64,000 bases of DNA from Teichococcus rhizosphaerae (lineage in GTDB: Bacteria > Pseudomonadota > Alphaproteobacteria > Acetobacterales > Acetobacteraceae). Positions within the stretch are counted from its first letter, which is position 1, and every line of letters begins with the position of its first letter. Under the pieces are notes generated by a model. That model was not told the origin of the DNA, ran no database searches, and saw nothing but the letters and a program-made list of their open reading frames with translations. The position numbers were made by a program, and so were the translations under genes. Shown here in pieces: positions 8,533 to 17,247 of this stretch. The stretch is taken from NCBI RefSeq assembly GCF_002631185.1, contig NZ_PDNU01000006.1, forward strand, positions 1 through 64,000. The letters run 5' to 3'.

Positions 8533-9636
8533 ATGACCCAGCTAGGTGTCTATCTCGGCAACCGGCCGCAGGACCTGCCTGCCTTCGAGGAGTGGCTCGG
8601 CCGCGAGGTGGACAATGTCCATGTCGTGTCCGGCTACCAGAGCTGGGCGGACCTGATCGACAGCACCCGCTGGAACGCCCGCGAGCTCTGGCACGAGACG
8701 CCGCGCGACCATCAATGGTCGATCCCGCTGATCCCGCTCGGGGCCACGCTGGAGGAGGCCGCGACGGGCGCCTACAACGCCCGCTACCGCGAGCTCGCCA
8801 CCATCCTGGTCGAGAACAGCCAGACGGACGGGCCGATCGACGTCCGCACCGGCTGGGAGTTCAACGGGGACTGGTTCCCGTGGTCGGCCATCGGGCGCGA
8901 GGAGGCGTATATCGGCGCCTTCCGCCAGTTCGTGGACGCGTTCCGCGCCGTGTCGGACCGCTTCGTCTTCGAGTGGAACGTCAACGAGGCCTGGGGCGGC
9001 ATGGACCCCGCCGCCGCTTATCCCGGCGACGACTATGTCGATATCATCGGCATGGATGTGTACTGGAACACCCTCTACTTCACCAGCGACCCCTACCAGG
9101 CCTGGGACATGCTGCTGAAGGAGAAATACGGGCTGCAGTGGCACCAGGACTTCGCCGCCGCGCGCGGCAAGCCCACCGCCTATTCCGAATGGGGCGTGAT
9201 GACCAACAACGCCGAGCCCTTCGTCAAGGCGATGAAGGTCTGGTTCGACACGCATGACGTGGTGTTCCAGTCGCGCTGGGACTCGGATGACAGCTTCCCC
9301 GGCCGCCTGTCCGACGGCAGCGAGCCGAACACCGGCCGCGCCTATGTCGAGACCTTCTCGGATGCGGGCATGGACTGGAGCCTGGACGGGCTGCAATACA
9401 TCGCCGGCTATGGCGACCTGATCGAGGCCTTCGGCCCTGACGCCAAGGCGGGCCAGCGCCACTACTTCCACTACGGCATCGAGGAAGGCCGCAGCACCGA
9501 CCGCTTCGACGCCCAGACCTACCTCGCCAACTACGCCGACCTGCGCGCCGCCTTCGGCTGGGACGAGACCGACGCGGCACGGCACTTCATCCTGCACGGC
9601 CATGGCGAGGGGCGCACCGACAGCGCGCTGTTCTGA
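8533..9636 (+). CDS. GH26-like glycoside hydrolase with two C-terminal repeats
   Basis: The N-terminal 280 residues resemble the TIM-barrel of family 26 beta-mannanases. A putative acid/base Glu 109 lies in GWEFNGDWFPW and a putative nucleophile Glu 219 in YSEWGV, a spacing typical of clan GH-A. Residues 287-367 hold two copies of a roughly 40-residue repeat of the form YIAGYGDLIEAFG...HYFHYGIEEGR. There is no signal peptide, so the enzyme is cytosolic or leaves by a route such as type I secretion. ATG 8533 is preferred over 8521 because GGAG lies six bases upstream of it. The substrate is unknown. A mannan-like or self-made polysaccharide is a guess. Confidence 0.75.
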   Translation: MTQLGVYLGNRPQDLPAFEEWLGREVDNVHVVSGYQSWADLIDSTRWNARELWHETPRDHQWSIPLIPLGATLEEAATGAYNARYRELATILVENSQTDGPIDVRTGWEFNGDWFPWSAIGREEAYIGAFRQFVDAFRAVSDRFVFEWNVNEAWGGMDPAAAYPGDDYVDIIGMDVYWNTLYFTSDPYQAWDMLLKEKYGLQWHQDFAAARGKPTAYSEWGVMTNNAEPFVKAMKVWFDTHDVVFQSRWDSDDSFPGRLSDGSEPNTGRAYVETFSDAGMDWSLDGLQYIAGYGDLIEAFGPDAKAGQRHYFHYGIEEGRSTDRFDAQTYLANYADLRAAFGWDETDAARHFILHGHGEGRTDSALF

Positions 9637-9697
9637 GGCACCGCTCCGCCCCGGCCCAAGGCGCTGGAGGCGGCATCATTTTTTGAGACTTTTCTCA

Positions 9698-9732
9698 CCC
9701 GATCGGGCACAACCGCCTGATCGGGCTTTCCT
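9698..9732 (+). terminator. Intrinsic terminator between the two hydrolase genes
   Basis: CCCGATC (9698-9704) pairs with GATCGGG (9719-9725), followed by CTTTCCT. A second small dyad, TGAGA-CTTT-TCTCA, lies just upstream near 9684-9697. Together they suggest that the GH26-like and GH5-like genes are separate transcripts or are attenuated between each other. Confidence 0.5.
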
Positions 9733-9773
9733 CCGTGGGCGCCCGGCCTCCCTCCCTCTGCGGAAGCGCCTCC

Positions 9774-11753
9774 ATGCTCTCACGCCACCAGCCGGGCGAC
9801 GGCTTCTTCTCCACCCGCGGCAACGAGATCGTCGATGCCGCCGGCGACCCGGTGCGGCTCGCGGCGGTGAACTGGTTCGGCATGGAGACGGTGCGCGGCG
9901 CGCCGGACGGGCTGAAGGCACGCAACTGGCAGGAGATGATGGACCAGATGAAGGCGCTTGGCTTCAACGCCATCCGCCTGCCCTTCTCCAGCGAGGTGCT
10001 GGACGGCAAGCTGGCCCCCACCGACATCGACTACGCCCGCAACCCCGACCTCGCCGGCCTGTCCGGGCTCGGGCTGCTCGACAGGATCGTCGGCTATGCG
10101 GGCGAGATCGGCCTGCGGATCATCCTGGACCGGCATCGCGGCCCGGCGGGGGACGGCCCCAATGGCAGCGGCCTCTGGTATGACAGCGCCCACCCCGAAT
10201 CCGAATGGATCGCCGACTGGGTGATGCTGGCCCAGCGCTACCGGGGCAACCCCGCCGTCATCGGCGCGGACCTGCACAACGAGCCGCACAACGAGGCCAG
10301 TTGGGGCGGCGGCGACCCGCGCACCGACTGGCACGCCGCCGCCCAGCGCGCCGGCGCCGCGATCCAGGGGGTGAACCCGGACTGGCTGATCCTGGTCGAG
10401 GGCATCGGCCAGCACGAGGGCGACCACTACTGGTGGGGCGGCAACCTGCAGGGCGTCGCCGCCAGGCCGGTGGTGCTGCCGGTCGGCAACAAGGTGGTCT
10501 ATTCGCCGCATGACTACCCGAACTCCGTCTATGCCCAGCCCTGGTTCGGGGGCGACGACCTGACCGCCACCCTGCCGGCGGTGTTCGACAGGCAATGGGG
10601 CTACATCTCGCGCGAGGGCATCGCGCCCATCCTGCTCGGCGAGTTCGGCAGCCGGCTGCAGGACCCCAAGGACGTGCAGTGGCTGCTGGCGCTGGCCGGA
10701 GACCCGGCCCGCAACCGGCCCGGCACCCTCAACGGCGACCATGACGGTGACGGCACCGTCGATGCCGGCGCACCCGCGGCCGGCCTGTCCTGGGCCTGGT
10801 GGTCCTGGAACCCCAATTCGGGCGACACGGGCGGCATCCTGACCGACAACTGGACCACCCCCGACCGGGGCAAGCTGGCCATCCTGGACTTCATCGCCGG
10901 CACCGATTTCGGCGCCACCCGGATGCTGGTGGCGCCGCTGCAGGGCGGCCTCGTCAGCGGCGGCGAGGGGCTGGACATGCTGCGGATCGACCAGAACAGC
11001 GCCCCCTGGCGGGTGCTGCGCGACGGCGAAGCGCTGCTGGCGCGCAACCTGAACACGGGCGCCACCCTCTCGGGCGGCGCGGTCGAGATGGTGCGCTTCG
11101 CCGACGGGGTGCGGGTGGACCTGCGCAGCCTCGCCTCCGAGCGGCCGCTCGAATACGTTGCCAGCCATGCCGACCTGGTCGCGGCCTTCGGCGCCGACGC
11201 GCTGGCGGGCTCCGTCCACCGCCTGCAGCACGGCCTGGCCGAGGGGCGCGCCACCACCTTCGACGGGCTGGCCTACATCGCCAGCCATGCCGACCTGATG
11301 GCCGCGTTCGGCGCCAGCGAGGATGCGGGCGCGCTGCACTACATCCGCTTCGGCCGCGCCGAGGGCCGCGCCACCGCCTTCGACCCCGCCAGCTACCTCG
11401 CCGCCCATGAGGACCTGCTGGATGCCTTCTGGCGGGACACCGAGGCGGCCGCCGCGCACTACATCCGCTTCGGCCATGCGGAGGGCCGCGCCACCGCCTT
11501 CGGCGCCGCGCACTACATCGCCGGCCATGACGACCTGATCGGCGCCTTCGGCACCGACCTGCGGGCCGGCACGCAGCACTGGCTGGCGCATGGCCATGCC
11601 GAGGGGCGCTCCGCCACCGCCTTCGACGCCGCGCAATACCTGCGCAACTACGCCGACCTGCGCGACGCCTTCGGCGCGGACGAGCAGGCGGCGGCGCTGC
11701 ACTACATCGCCTTCGGCCATGCCGAGGGGCGCGACGACGCGCCGCTCGGCTGA
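9774..11753 (+). CDS. GH5-like cellulase-type hydrolase with five C-terminal repeats
   Basis: The 659-residue product opens with a family 5 barrel (about residues 1-390). The acid/base Glu 170 lies in LHNEPH and the nucleophile Glu 290 in LLGEFGS, and there is an EF-hand-like calcium loop DHDGDGTVD near residue 325. A linker (about 395-458) contains VEMVRFADG, which resembles segments of RTX/type I secreted proteins. Residues 459-659 are five repeats of the form YIASHADLMAAFG...HYIRFGRAEGR, the same module as in the upstream GH26-like protein. No signal peptide is visible. GGAAG seven bases before ATG 9774 supports this start. GH5 members cleave cellulose, mannan or related glucans, and which applies is not known. 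Confidence 0.8.
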   Translation: MLSRHQPGDGFFSTRGNEIVDAAGDPVRLAAVNWFGMETVRGAPDGLKARNWQEMMDQMKALGFNAIRLPFSSEVLDGKLAPTDIDYARNPDLAGLSGLGLLDRIVGYAGEIGLRIILDRHRGPAGDGPNGSGLWYDSAHPESEWIADWVMLAQRYRGNPAVIGADLHNEPHNEASWGGGDPRTDWHAAAQRAGAAIQGVNPDWLILVEGIGQHEGDHYWWGGNLQGVAARPVVLPVGNKVVYSPHDYPNSVYAQPWFGGDDLTATLPAVFDRQWGYISREGIAPILLGEFGSRLQDPKDVQWLLALAGDPARNRPGTLNGDHDGDGTVDAGAPAAGLSWAWWSWNPNSGDTGGILTDNWTTPDRGKLAILDFIAGTDFGATRMLVAPLQGGLVSGGEGLDMLRIDQNSAPWRVLRDGEALLARNLNTGATLSGGAVEMVRFADGVRVDLRSLASERPLEYVASHADLVAAFGADALAGSVHRLQHGLAEGRATTFDGLAYIASHADLMAAFGASEDAGALHYIRFGRAEGRATAFDPASYLAAHEDLLDAFWRDTEAAAAHYIRFGHAEGRATAFGAAHYIAGHDDLIGAFGTDLRAGTQHWLAHGHAEGRSATAFDAAQYLRNYADLRDAFGADEQAAALHYIAFGHAEGRDDAPLG

Positions 11754-11836
11754 CCTCCCCAGAGGCTGACCTCCCCAGAGGCTGACCTCCCGAGAGGCTG
11801 AACTCCCGAGGGGCTGACCTCCCGCGGGGCTGATCC
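11748..11836 (+). repeat. Five 16-bp tandem repeats spanning the GH5 gene stop
   Basis: Units of the form GGCTGACCTCCCCAGA start at 11748, 11764, 11780, 11796 and 11812, with a partial sixth at 11828. Changes accumulate gradually along the array. The first unit contains the TGA stop of the GH5-like gene, so the array appears to have grown by copying the end of the gene. Confidence 0.9.
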
Positions 11837-11875
11837 GCCGTCCCGCCTGGGGCGGGCGGGCCGCGCCGCCGCCGC

Positions 11876-12205
11876 TCAGCCCTGCGGCAGCAACGCCAGC
11901 AGGCGGGCCGCCGGCGGCCAGGCGGCGGCGATCTCCGCGCGCCAGTGCCACAACGCGGCACCCCCCGCCGCCACCGCCGCGAGGGAGGCCGCCCAGGCCA
12001 CCGCCACCCCCGCCAGCCCCGGCGCGGCGGGCGGCCCGGAAGGCCGCAGCGGCGGCAGCGCGAGCCGCCGCGGCGGCGCCTCCAGCCGCGGCGGCACCGG
12101 CACCCAGCTTTGCGCGCAGCGCACGCAGCGCACTGCCCGCCCCGGCGCCAGGAGCGAATCCGGAACGTCGTAGGCGGCAGCGCAGGCCGGGCATTCGAGG
12201 CGCAT
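11876..12205 (-). CDS. MJ0042-type zinc-ribbon membrane protein
   Basis: The 109-residue product starts with the zinc-ribbon CPACAAAYDVPD...VRCVRCAQSW, in which two C-x-x-C pairs (about residues 5-8 and 27-30) form the MJ0042 zinc finger. A Pro/Arg-rich linker and one transmembrane helix (about residues 60-85) follow. In alphaproteobacteria such proteins commonly sit beside ftsE and ftsX, as here, where it is divergent from ftsE. The function is unknown. ATG 12205 is chosen because the zinc finger starts at once. The start at 12262 would add 19 residues. Confidence 0.75.
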   Translation of the reverse strand: MRLECPACAAAYDVPDSLLAPGRAVRCVRCAQSWVPVPPRLEAPPRRLALPPLRPSGPPAAPGLAGVAVAWAASLAAVAAGGAALWHWRAEIAAAWPPAARLLALLPQG

Positions 12206-12315
12206 GCCACCGCTATGCCGGGGCGCCCCAGGCCCTGCAACCTTTGCTTCGTCCAGGCTCATTCCTTCACCGGGGCGGGTGGCGGCGCGCGGCCGGGCGT
12301 GGCATTCCGTGCCGC

Positions 12316-12990
12316 ATGGTGCGCTTCACCGCGGTCGGCCTGCGCTACCCCTCCCCCGACGGGCAGGAGGGGCCGGAGGCCCTGGCCGACCTGACCTTCA
12401 CGCTGCCCGAGGGCAGCTTCACCTGGCTGCTGGGGGCCTCCGGCGCCGGCAAATCCTCGCTGCTGCGGCTGATGCACCTGGCATTGCTGCCGACGCGGGG
12501 GGAGCTCGAGGTGCTGGGCGTGCGCGTCAACGCGGCGCGGCGCGGCGCGCTGCCGGCGCTGCGCCGGCGCATCGGCGTGGTGTTCCAGGACTTCCGGCTG
12601 CTGCCCTATCTCTCGGCCTTCGACAACGTGGCGCTGCCGCTGCGCCTCGCCGGCCGCTCCGAGGCCAGCCTGCGGCCGGACGTGACGGAGATGCTGCGCT
12701 GGGTCGGGCTGCAGGGCAAGGAGCTGTCCCTGCCGCAGCAGCTCTCGGGCGGCGAGCAGCAGCGCATCGCCATCGCCCGCGCGGTGGTGACGCGCCCCGC
12801 CCTGCTGGTGGCCGACGAGCCCACCGGCAACCTCGATTCGCACCAGGCGCGCCGCCTGCTGGCGCTGCTGGCGCAGATGAACCGGCTGGGCACCACCGTG
12901 GTGGTGGCCACCCACAGCGAGGACCTGGTGGAGCAGTTCCCCGCCCAGGCCCTGCTGCTGGAGGATGGAAGGGTGGTCCATCATGGCTGA
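12316..12990 (+). CDS. ftsE: Cell-division ABC ATPase FtsE
   Basis: FtsE is the cytosolic ATPase of the FtsEX complex, which links the Z-ring to peptidoglycan hydrolases at the septum. The 224-residue protein carries Walker A GASGAGKS (40-47), the Q-loop QDFRLLP (about 91), the signature LSGGEQQ (143-149) and Walker B LLVADEPT (163-170) with a following NLDS. ATG 12316 fits the family start. The stop overlaps ftsX by eight bases. Confidence 0.92.
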   Translation: MVRFTAVGLRYPSPDGQEGPEALADLTFTLPEGSFTWLLGASGAGKSSLLRLMHLALLPTRGELEVLGVRVNAARRGALPALRRRIGVVFQDFRLLPYLSAFDNVALPLRLAGRSEASLRPDVTEMLRWVGLQGKELSLPQQLSGGEQQRIAIARAVVTRPALLVADEPTGNLDSHQARRLLALLAQMNRLGTTVVVATHSEDLVEQFPAQALLLEDGRVVHHG

Positions 12991-13846
12991 GCGCCGCACC
13001 CGCTACGCGCGAGACCCGCTGGGGCTGAAGCGCGCGCTTTCCGACCGGCTGCTGCCCGGCCTGGTCGCCGCCATGGCGCTGCTGGCGGCGCTGGCGCTGG
13101 CCGGCAGCCGCGGCGCCGCGGCGCTGAAGGACCGCTGGCAGCAGGGCGCCGCCGCCGCCGTGACGGTGCAGCTGCCGCCCGAGCAGGCCGCCCGCATGGA
13201 CGACGCCCTTTCCCTGCTGCGCGCCATGCCCGGCGTGGCCGCCGCCGAGGCGGTCGATTCGGCCCGGATGCGCGAGCTGCTGCGCCCCTGGCTGGGCGAG
13301 GTGCCGGCGCTGCCGCTGCCCTCCGTGCTGGAGCTGCGGCTGGAGAACCTCTCCATCGACCCCGCGCCGATCGGCCGCCAGCTCGCCGAGGCGGTGCCGG
13401 GGGCGGAGCTGGAGGCGCACGGCATCTGGGTCGCGCGGCTCGCCGCCCTGGCCCGCAGCGTGCAGGGCGTGGCGCTGGCGGTGCTGGCGCTGGTGGTGGG
13501 CGTCGCCGTGGCGGTGGTGGCGGTGGCCACCCGCGCCGGCCTCGCCTCCCGCCGCCAGGCCATCGAGATCCTGCACGACCTCGGCGCCACGCAGGGCGAC
13601 ATCGCCGGCCGCTTCGCCCGCCGCATCGGGCTGCTGGCGGCGGGCGGCGCGCTGGCCGGCGCGGCGCTGGCGGTGCCGACGCTGGGCGCCATGGCGAGCC
13701 TCGCCGCGCCGCTCTCGGGCGGCGTGGTGCAGCCCTGGTCGGCCCTGCCCTGGCTGGACCTGCTGCTGCTGCCGCCGGTGGCAGGCGCGATCGGCTGGGC
13801 CACGGCGCAGTTCAGCGTCCGCCGCTGGCTGAAGCGCCTGCCGTGA
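12983..13846 (+). CDS. ftsX: FtsX-like permease
   Basis: FtsX is the membrane partner of FtsE. The 287-residue product has one N-terminal membrane helix (about 25-45), a periplasmic domain, and three more helices. The cytosolic loop RRQAIEILHDLGATQGDIAGRF corresponds to the coupling region of FtsX/MacB-type permeases. ATG 12983 lies inside the end of ftsE, and the stop overlaps the next gene's GTG, so the four genes ftsE-ftsX-ydcF-plsC are tightly coupled. Confidence 0.88.
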   Translation: MAERRTRYARDPLGLKRALSDRLLPGLVAAMALLAALALAGSRGAAALKDRWQQGAAAAVTVQLPPEQAARMDDALSLLRAMPGVAAAEAVDSARMRELLRPWLGEVPALPLPSVLELRLENLSIDPAPIGRQLAEAVPGAELEAHGIWVARLAALARSVQGVALAVLALVVGVAVAVVAVATRAGLASRRQAIEILHDLGATQGDIAGRFARRIGLLAAGGALAGAALAVPTLGAMASLAAPLSGGVVQPWSALPWLDLLLLPPVAGAIGWATAQFSVRRWLKRLP

Positions 13847-14445
13847 CAAGGCTGCCCGATGGCAGCCGGAAGGGCGCGCGCCGCCCCAGCCGGCTGTGGC
13901 TGCTGCCCGCCATCCCGGCGCTGCTGCTGCTGGGGGGGCTCGCCCTGTTCGCCGGGCAGAGCCGCGCCCGGCCGGAAGCGCCGCTGGCCTATACGGACGG
14001 CATCGCCGTGCTCACCGGCGGGCCGCAGCGCGTCGATGCCGGGCTGCACCTGCTGGCCTCGGGGCGCGCGCGCTGGCTGATCATCTCCGGCGTCGGCCGG
14101 GACGCCACGCTGGAGGAGCTGGCCCAGCGCGCCGGGCTGGACCCGGCGCCGCTTTCCGACCGCGTGACGCTGGGCCGCGCCGCCACCAGCACGCGCGGCA
14201 ACGGGCTGGAGGTTGCGGAATGGGCGCGGGCGCGGCAGATCGGCTCGCTGCGCGTCGTCACCGCCGCCTTCCATATGCCCCGCGCCCTGCTGGAGCTGCG
14301 CCGGACCCTGCCCGAGGCCAGGCTGGTGTCCCATCCGGTGCAGGCCAACGGCCCCCGGCTCGGGCTGCTGCTGCGGGAATACGGCAAGCTGATCGGGGCG
14401 ATGTTCGGCCTGTCCGTCCTGAAACCGGAGAACCCGCCCTCGTGA
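13843..14445 (+). CDS. YdcF/SanA-like DUF218 membrane protein
   Basis: The 200-residue protein has one N-terminal transmembrane segment (about residues 20-40) and a DUF218 domain recognisable by IAVLTGGPQRVDAGLHLL, the WLIISGVGRDAT strand and the STRGNGLEVAEW and VTAAFHMPRALLEL motifs. DUF218 proteins are implicated in envelope integrity and vancomycin-type barrier functions, but the reaction is not established. It is coupled to ftsX (GTG overlapping TGA) and to plsC downstream in the same way. Confidence 0.85.
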   Translation: MTRLPDGSRKGARRPSRLWLLPAIPALLLLGGLALFAGQSRARPEAPLAYTDGIAVLTGGPQRVDAGLHLLASGRARWLIISGVGRDATLEELAQRAGLDPAPLSDRVTLGRAATSTRGNGLEVAEWARARQIGSLRVVTAAFHMPRALLELRRTLPEARLVSHPVQANGPRLGLLLREYGKLIGAMFGLSVLKPENPPS

Positions 14446-15200
14446 CCGCCCTGCGTTCGGCCCTGTTCAACGCGCTGTTCTTCAGCGTCACCGCCCTGAC
14501 CTGCGTGCTGGGCCTGATGCTGCTGCCCTTTCCGCGCCGCATCCTGCGGCGCTACGTGCAGGGCTGGGCGAGGCTGATCCTGTGGCTGCTGCGCGTCGTC
14601 TGCGGCATCGGGCTGCGCGTGACGGGGTGGGAGCACATGCCCGAGGGGCCAGTGGTGGTCGCGGCCAAGCACCAGTCGGCCTACGACACGGTGGTCTGGC
14701 TCGCCCTGCTGCCGGACCCGGTCTATGTGCTGAAGCAGGAGCTGCTGAAGATCCCCGCCTGGGGCCGGCTGGCGCGGCATTACGGCTCGGTCGCGGTGGA
14801 CCGCAAGGGCGGCGCCACGGCGCTGAAGCGCATGGTGCGCGAGGCCGGCGCCGTGCTGGCCGAGGGGCACCAGATCGTCATCTTCCCCGAGGGCACGCGC
14901 ACCATGCCCGGGCAGCGCATCCCCTACCAGCCGGGGGTGGTGGCGCTGGCCGCCGCCAGCGGCGCGCCCGTGGTGCCGGTGGCGACCGACAGCGGGCTGC
15001 GCTGGGGGCGTGGCGCCATGTCCCGCAAGCTGCCGGGGCCGATCACGGTGGCCGTCATGCCGGCGCTGCCGCCCGGCCTGCCGCGCGCCCGGCTGGTGGC
15101 GGCGCTGGAGACGGCGATCGAGGGCGAGACGGACCGGCTGGTGGTGGCCGCGGGCGGCCCCTCGCTGTCTCCGCCGCTTGTGGATAAATCTGTGGGATAA
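14442..15200 (+). CDS. plsC: 1-acyl-sn-glycerol-3-phosphate acyltransferase (PlsC family)
   Basis: This 252-residue membrane-bound enzyme would acylate lysophosphatidate in phospholipid synthesis. It has an N-terminal hydrophobic helix, the catalytic H-x4-D box HQSAYD, the VDRKGG block and the glycerol-phosphate-binding FPEGTRT motif. GTG 14442 overlaps the preceding stop as GTGA. The last codons run into an AT-rich region and contain a perfect DnaA-box sequence, which is odd for this genome. The C-terminal 20 residues could be non-conserved. Confidence 0.88.
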   Translation: MTALRSALFNALFFSVTALTCVLGLMLLPFPRRILRRYVQGWARLILWLLRVVCGIGLRVTGWEHMPEGPVVVAAKHQSAYDTVVWLALLPDPVYVLKQELLKIPAWGRLARHYGSVAVDRKGGATALKRMVREAGAVLAEGHQIVIFPEGTRTMPGQRIPYQPGVVALAAASGAPVVPVATDSGLRWGRGAMSRKLPGPITVAVMPALPPGLPRARLVAALETAIEGETDRLVVAAGGPSLSPPLVDKSVG

Positions 15201-15426
15201 GGGTCACAGATGATTTCGAAAGTGTTTCAGCCACGCCGGGCAAGCCGCTGCCAAAGCTTGTTTTTCCCTTTTCATCACCCCCTCTTGACCGTTCCGCCGC
15301 AGCCGAAAATACAATCAAACCATTGAAATTGCTCGTTTTGCATTTCGGGCAGCGGGAGGCTGGCGCGGGAAGGGCCTGATGTGCCAGCAGCTTTCCACGG
15401 CGGCTTGTGGATAAGTTTGCGGATAA
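15178..15426. promoter_or_regulatory. AT-rich convergent gap with DnaA boxes
   Basis: Two perfect DnaA boxes (TTATCCACA on the minus strand, read as TGTGGATAA) lie at 15179-15187 and 15406-15414. A one-mismatch copy TGCGGATAA lies at 15418-15426, and a looser TGTGGGATAA at 15191-15200. The sequence between them (about 15210-15350) is near half A/T in a genome that is mostly G/C. The flanking genes plsC and the cyclotransferase gene converge here, so a promoter is not needed to explain the composition. Candidate roles are a replication origin element or a DnaA-titration site. Confidence 0.5.
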
Positions 15427-15467
15427 GCCGTTCCGCCCGTTGCGCCGCCTGAGGCGAATCGGCGCCG

Positions 15468-16040
15468 CTACGGCATCGTGGCGGCGGGCAGCAGGGCCAC
15501 GATGCGGTCGAGCCCCGCATCCCGCACGCCGAGCGCGCGCAGATGCGCCACCGTGTTCAGCAGGTATTCCCGGTTCGGCCCCATGCAGCCCTGCCCGGCC
15601 GCGATGGCGGCGGCGGCGCTCTCCGGGGCCAGCTCGCGGCAATAGGCCTCGGCGCGGCGGTCGACGATGAAGGCCACCGCCCGCCGCACCGCGCCGGGCC
15701 GGTCCAGCAGCCGCACCGGGACCAGCCGCCGCTCATACACGCCGCCCGACATCTCCCGCTCGTCCAGATAGTCCAGCACCGCCGGCGCCGCCTCCGCCTC
15801 CACGCGGAAGGCCACGCCGCGGCAGGCGCCGCCCCGGTCCAGCCCCAGCACCAGGCCCGGGGCCTCGGGCGTGCCGCGGTAGCGGCGGGACCAGATGCAG
15901 AAGCGGCGGTGAAAGCCGCGCAGCAGCGCCGGATGCATGGCGCTGTGCGCGAAGCCGGGCTTCCAGATCAGCGATCCGTAGCCGAAGACGTAGAGCGAGC
16001 CGTCCGGGTCGAGCAGCGGGGCGATGGCGGAAGGGGTCAT
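15468..16040 (-). CDS. ChaC-like gamma-glutamylcyclotransferase
   Basis: The 190-residue protein has the glycine-rich substrate loop FGYGSLIWKP (YGSLIW at 21-26) and the acidic catalytic region YLDEREMSGGVYERR (Glu 94/96), as in glutathione-specific cyclotransferases of the ChaC group. Such enzymes release 5-oxoproline and Cys-Gly from glutathione in the cytosol. Length fits the family. The C-terminus contains NREYLLNTVAHLRALG, also typical of ChaC. Confidence 0.88.
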   Translation of the reverse strand: MTPSAIAPLLDPDGSLYVFGYGSLIWKPGFAHSAMHPALLRGFHRRFCIWSRRYRGTPEAPGLVLGLDRGGACRGVAFRVEAEAAPAVLDYLDEREMSGGVYERRLVPVRLLDRPGAVRRAVAFIVDRRAEAYCRELAPESAAAAIAAGQGCMGPNREYLLNTVAHLRALGVRDAGLDRIVALLPAATMP

Positions 16041-16185
16041 GCGGCGGGCCAGGGCGCGCGGCCGCGCGCCACCCGCCCCGGCCTGCGCCGGGGGGAGGAG
16101 GGGAAGCGGCCGGCCGGATCGGGGTCGGGGAAGGAGCCGCGCCGCGTTTCCGCGAACGGCCTATCCTCCTATACCCTGGCCGGCG

Positions 16186-17247
16186 ATGACCCGGAAGCCG
16201 CCTGCCTCCCCGCCCCGCTCCCGCCCCGCGTTCCGCCGGCGCGCCGGGCGGTGGCTGCTCGGCCTGGCCCTGCTGCTGGCGCTGGCCGGCGCGGGTCACA
16301 CCCTGCTGTGGCGCCTGGTGGAACAGCGGCTGGAGGATGGCTTCCAGGCCTGGGCCGAAGCGCGCCGGGCCGAAGGCTGGCGGATCGCCCATGGCACGCC
16401 ACGCCGGGGCGGCTGGCCCATGGCGGCCGCCCTCACCCTGCCCGCGCCGCGCGCGGCGGCCCCCGGCGGCACGGAATGGCAGGCGGAGTCGCTGACGCTG
16501 CGGGTGCCCCTGCTGCGGCCCGGCACGCTGCAGGCCGAGCCGGAGGGCCGGCAGTCGCTGCGCCTCGGCGGCGCCACCCTGCCCTTCGCCGCCGACCGGA
16601 TGCTGGCCACCCTGCCCCTGGCGGCCGGCGCCATGCCGGACCATGCCGACCTCTCCGCCGCGCAGCTCCGCATCGGCGCGGGTGCGGAGGGCGTGGCGGT
16701 GGAGGCCGCCGCCGCCCGTCTCGCCCGGCAGCCCCGTGCCGGCGAGGGCGAGGCGGCCCTCACCCTGTCCCTGACGGCGGAGGAGCTGACGCTGCCGGTG
16801 GCCACGCCGCTGGGGCGCACGCTGCGCGGCGCCACGCTGGAGGTGGCGCTGACCGGCCCGCTGCCGGACCCGCGCCCCTGGCCCGCGCGGGCCGCGCAAT
16901 GGCGCGATGCGGGCGGCACGTTGGAAGTGCGGGCGCTGACCCTGCGCGCCGACGAGGTGGCCGCCAGCGCCGCCGCCACCCTGGCGCTGGACGCCGCCCT
17001 GCAGCCCAGGGGAGCGGGCACGCTGCGCATCACTGGCGCGCCGCTTCTGCTGGAGGCCCTGGGCAGGGCGGGAATGGTGCCGGAGCGCACCGCCACCCTG
17101 GCGCGCGGCCTGCTCCCCCTGCTGTCCCGCCCCGACCCGGAAACCGGCCAGCCCAGCCTGGAAGTCGCGGTGACGCTGGAGAACCGGACCCTTTCCGCCG
17201 CCCGCCTCCCGCTCGCGCGCCTGCCGGCCCTGGTCCTGCCGCCCTGA
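16186..17247 (+). CDS. DUF2125 domain protein, probably envelope-associated
   Basis: The 353-residue product has a basic N-terminus and one membrane helix (about residues 20-42, LLGLALLLALAGAGHTLLW). A long beta-rich periplasmic region follows with GWRIAHGTPRRGGWP, AESLTLRVPLLRPGTL and repeated strand patterns, which match DUF2125 proteins of alphaproteobacteria. The role is unknown. ATG 16186 puts the helix at the usual place, and longer starts read through GC-rich non-coding sequence. The last codons belong to a 14-bp tandem repeat. Confidence 0.75.
   Translation: MTRKPPASPPRSRPAFRRRAGRWLLGLALLLALAGAGHTLLWRLVEQRLEDGFQAWAEARRAEGWRIAHGTPRRGGWPMAAALTLPAPRAAAPGGTEWQAESLTLRVPLLRPGTLQAEPEGRQSLRLGGATLPFAADRMLATLPLAAGAMPDHADLSAAQLRIGAGAEGVAVEAAAARLARQPRAGEGEAALTLSLTAEELTLPVATPLGRTLRGATLEVALTGPLPDPRPWPARAAQWRDAGGTLEVRALTLRADEVAASAAATLALDAALQPRGAGTLRITGAPLLLEALGRAGMVPERTATLARGLLPLLSRPDPETGQPSLEVAVTLENRTLSAARLPLARLPALVLPP

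Noticed and set aside
10740-10775. A dockerin domain in the GH5-like protein
   Set aside because: Only a single DxDGDG-type loop is present, without the second duplicated segment of dockerins, so it is more likely a lone calcium-binding loop.
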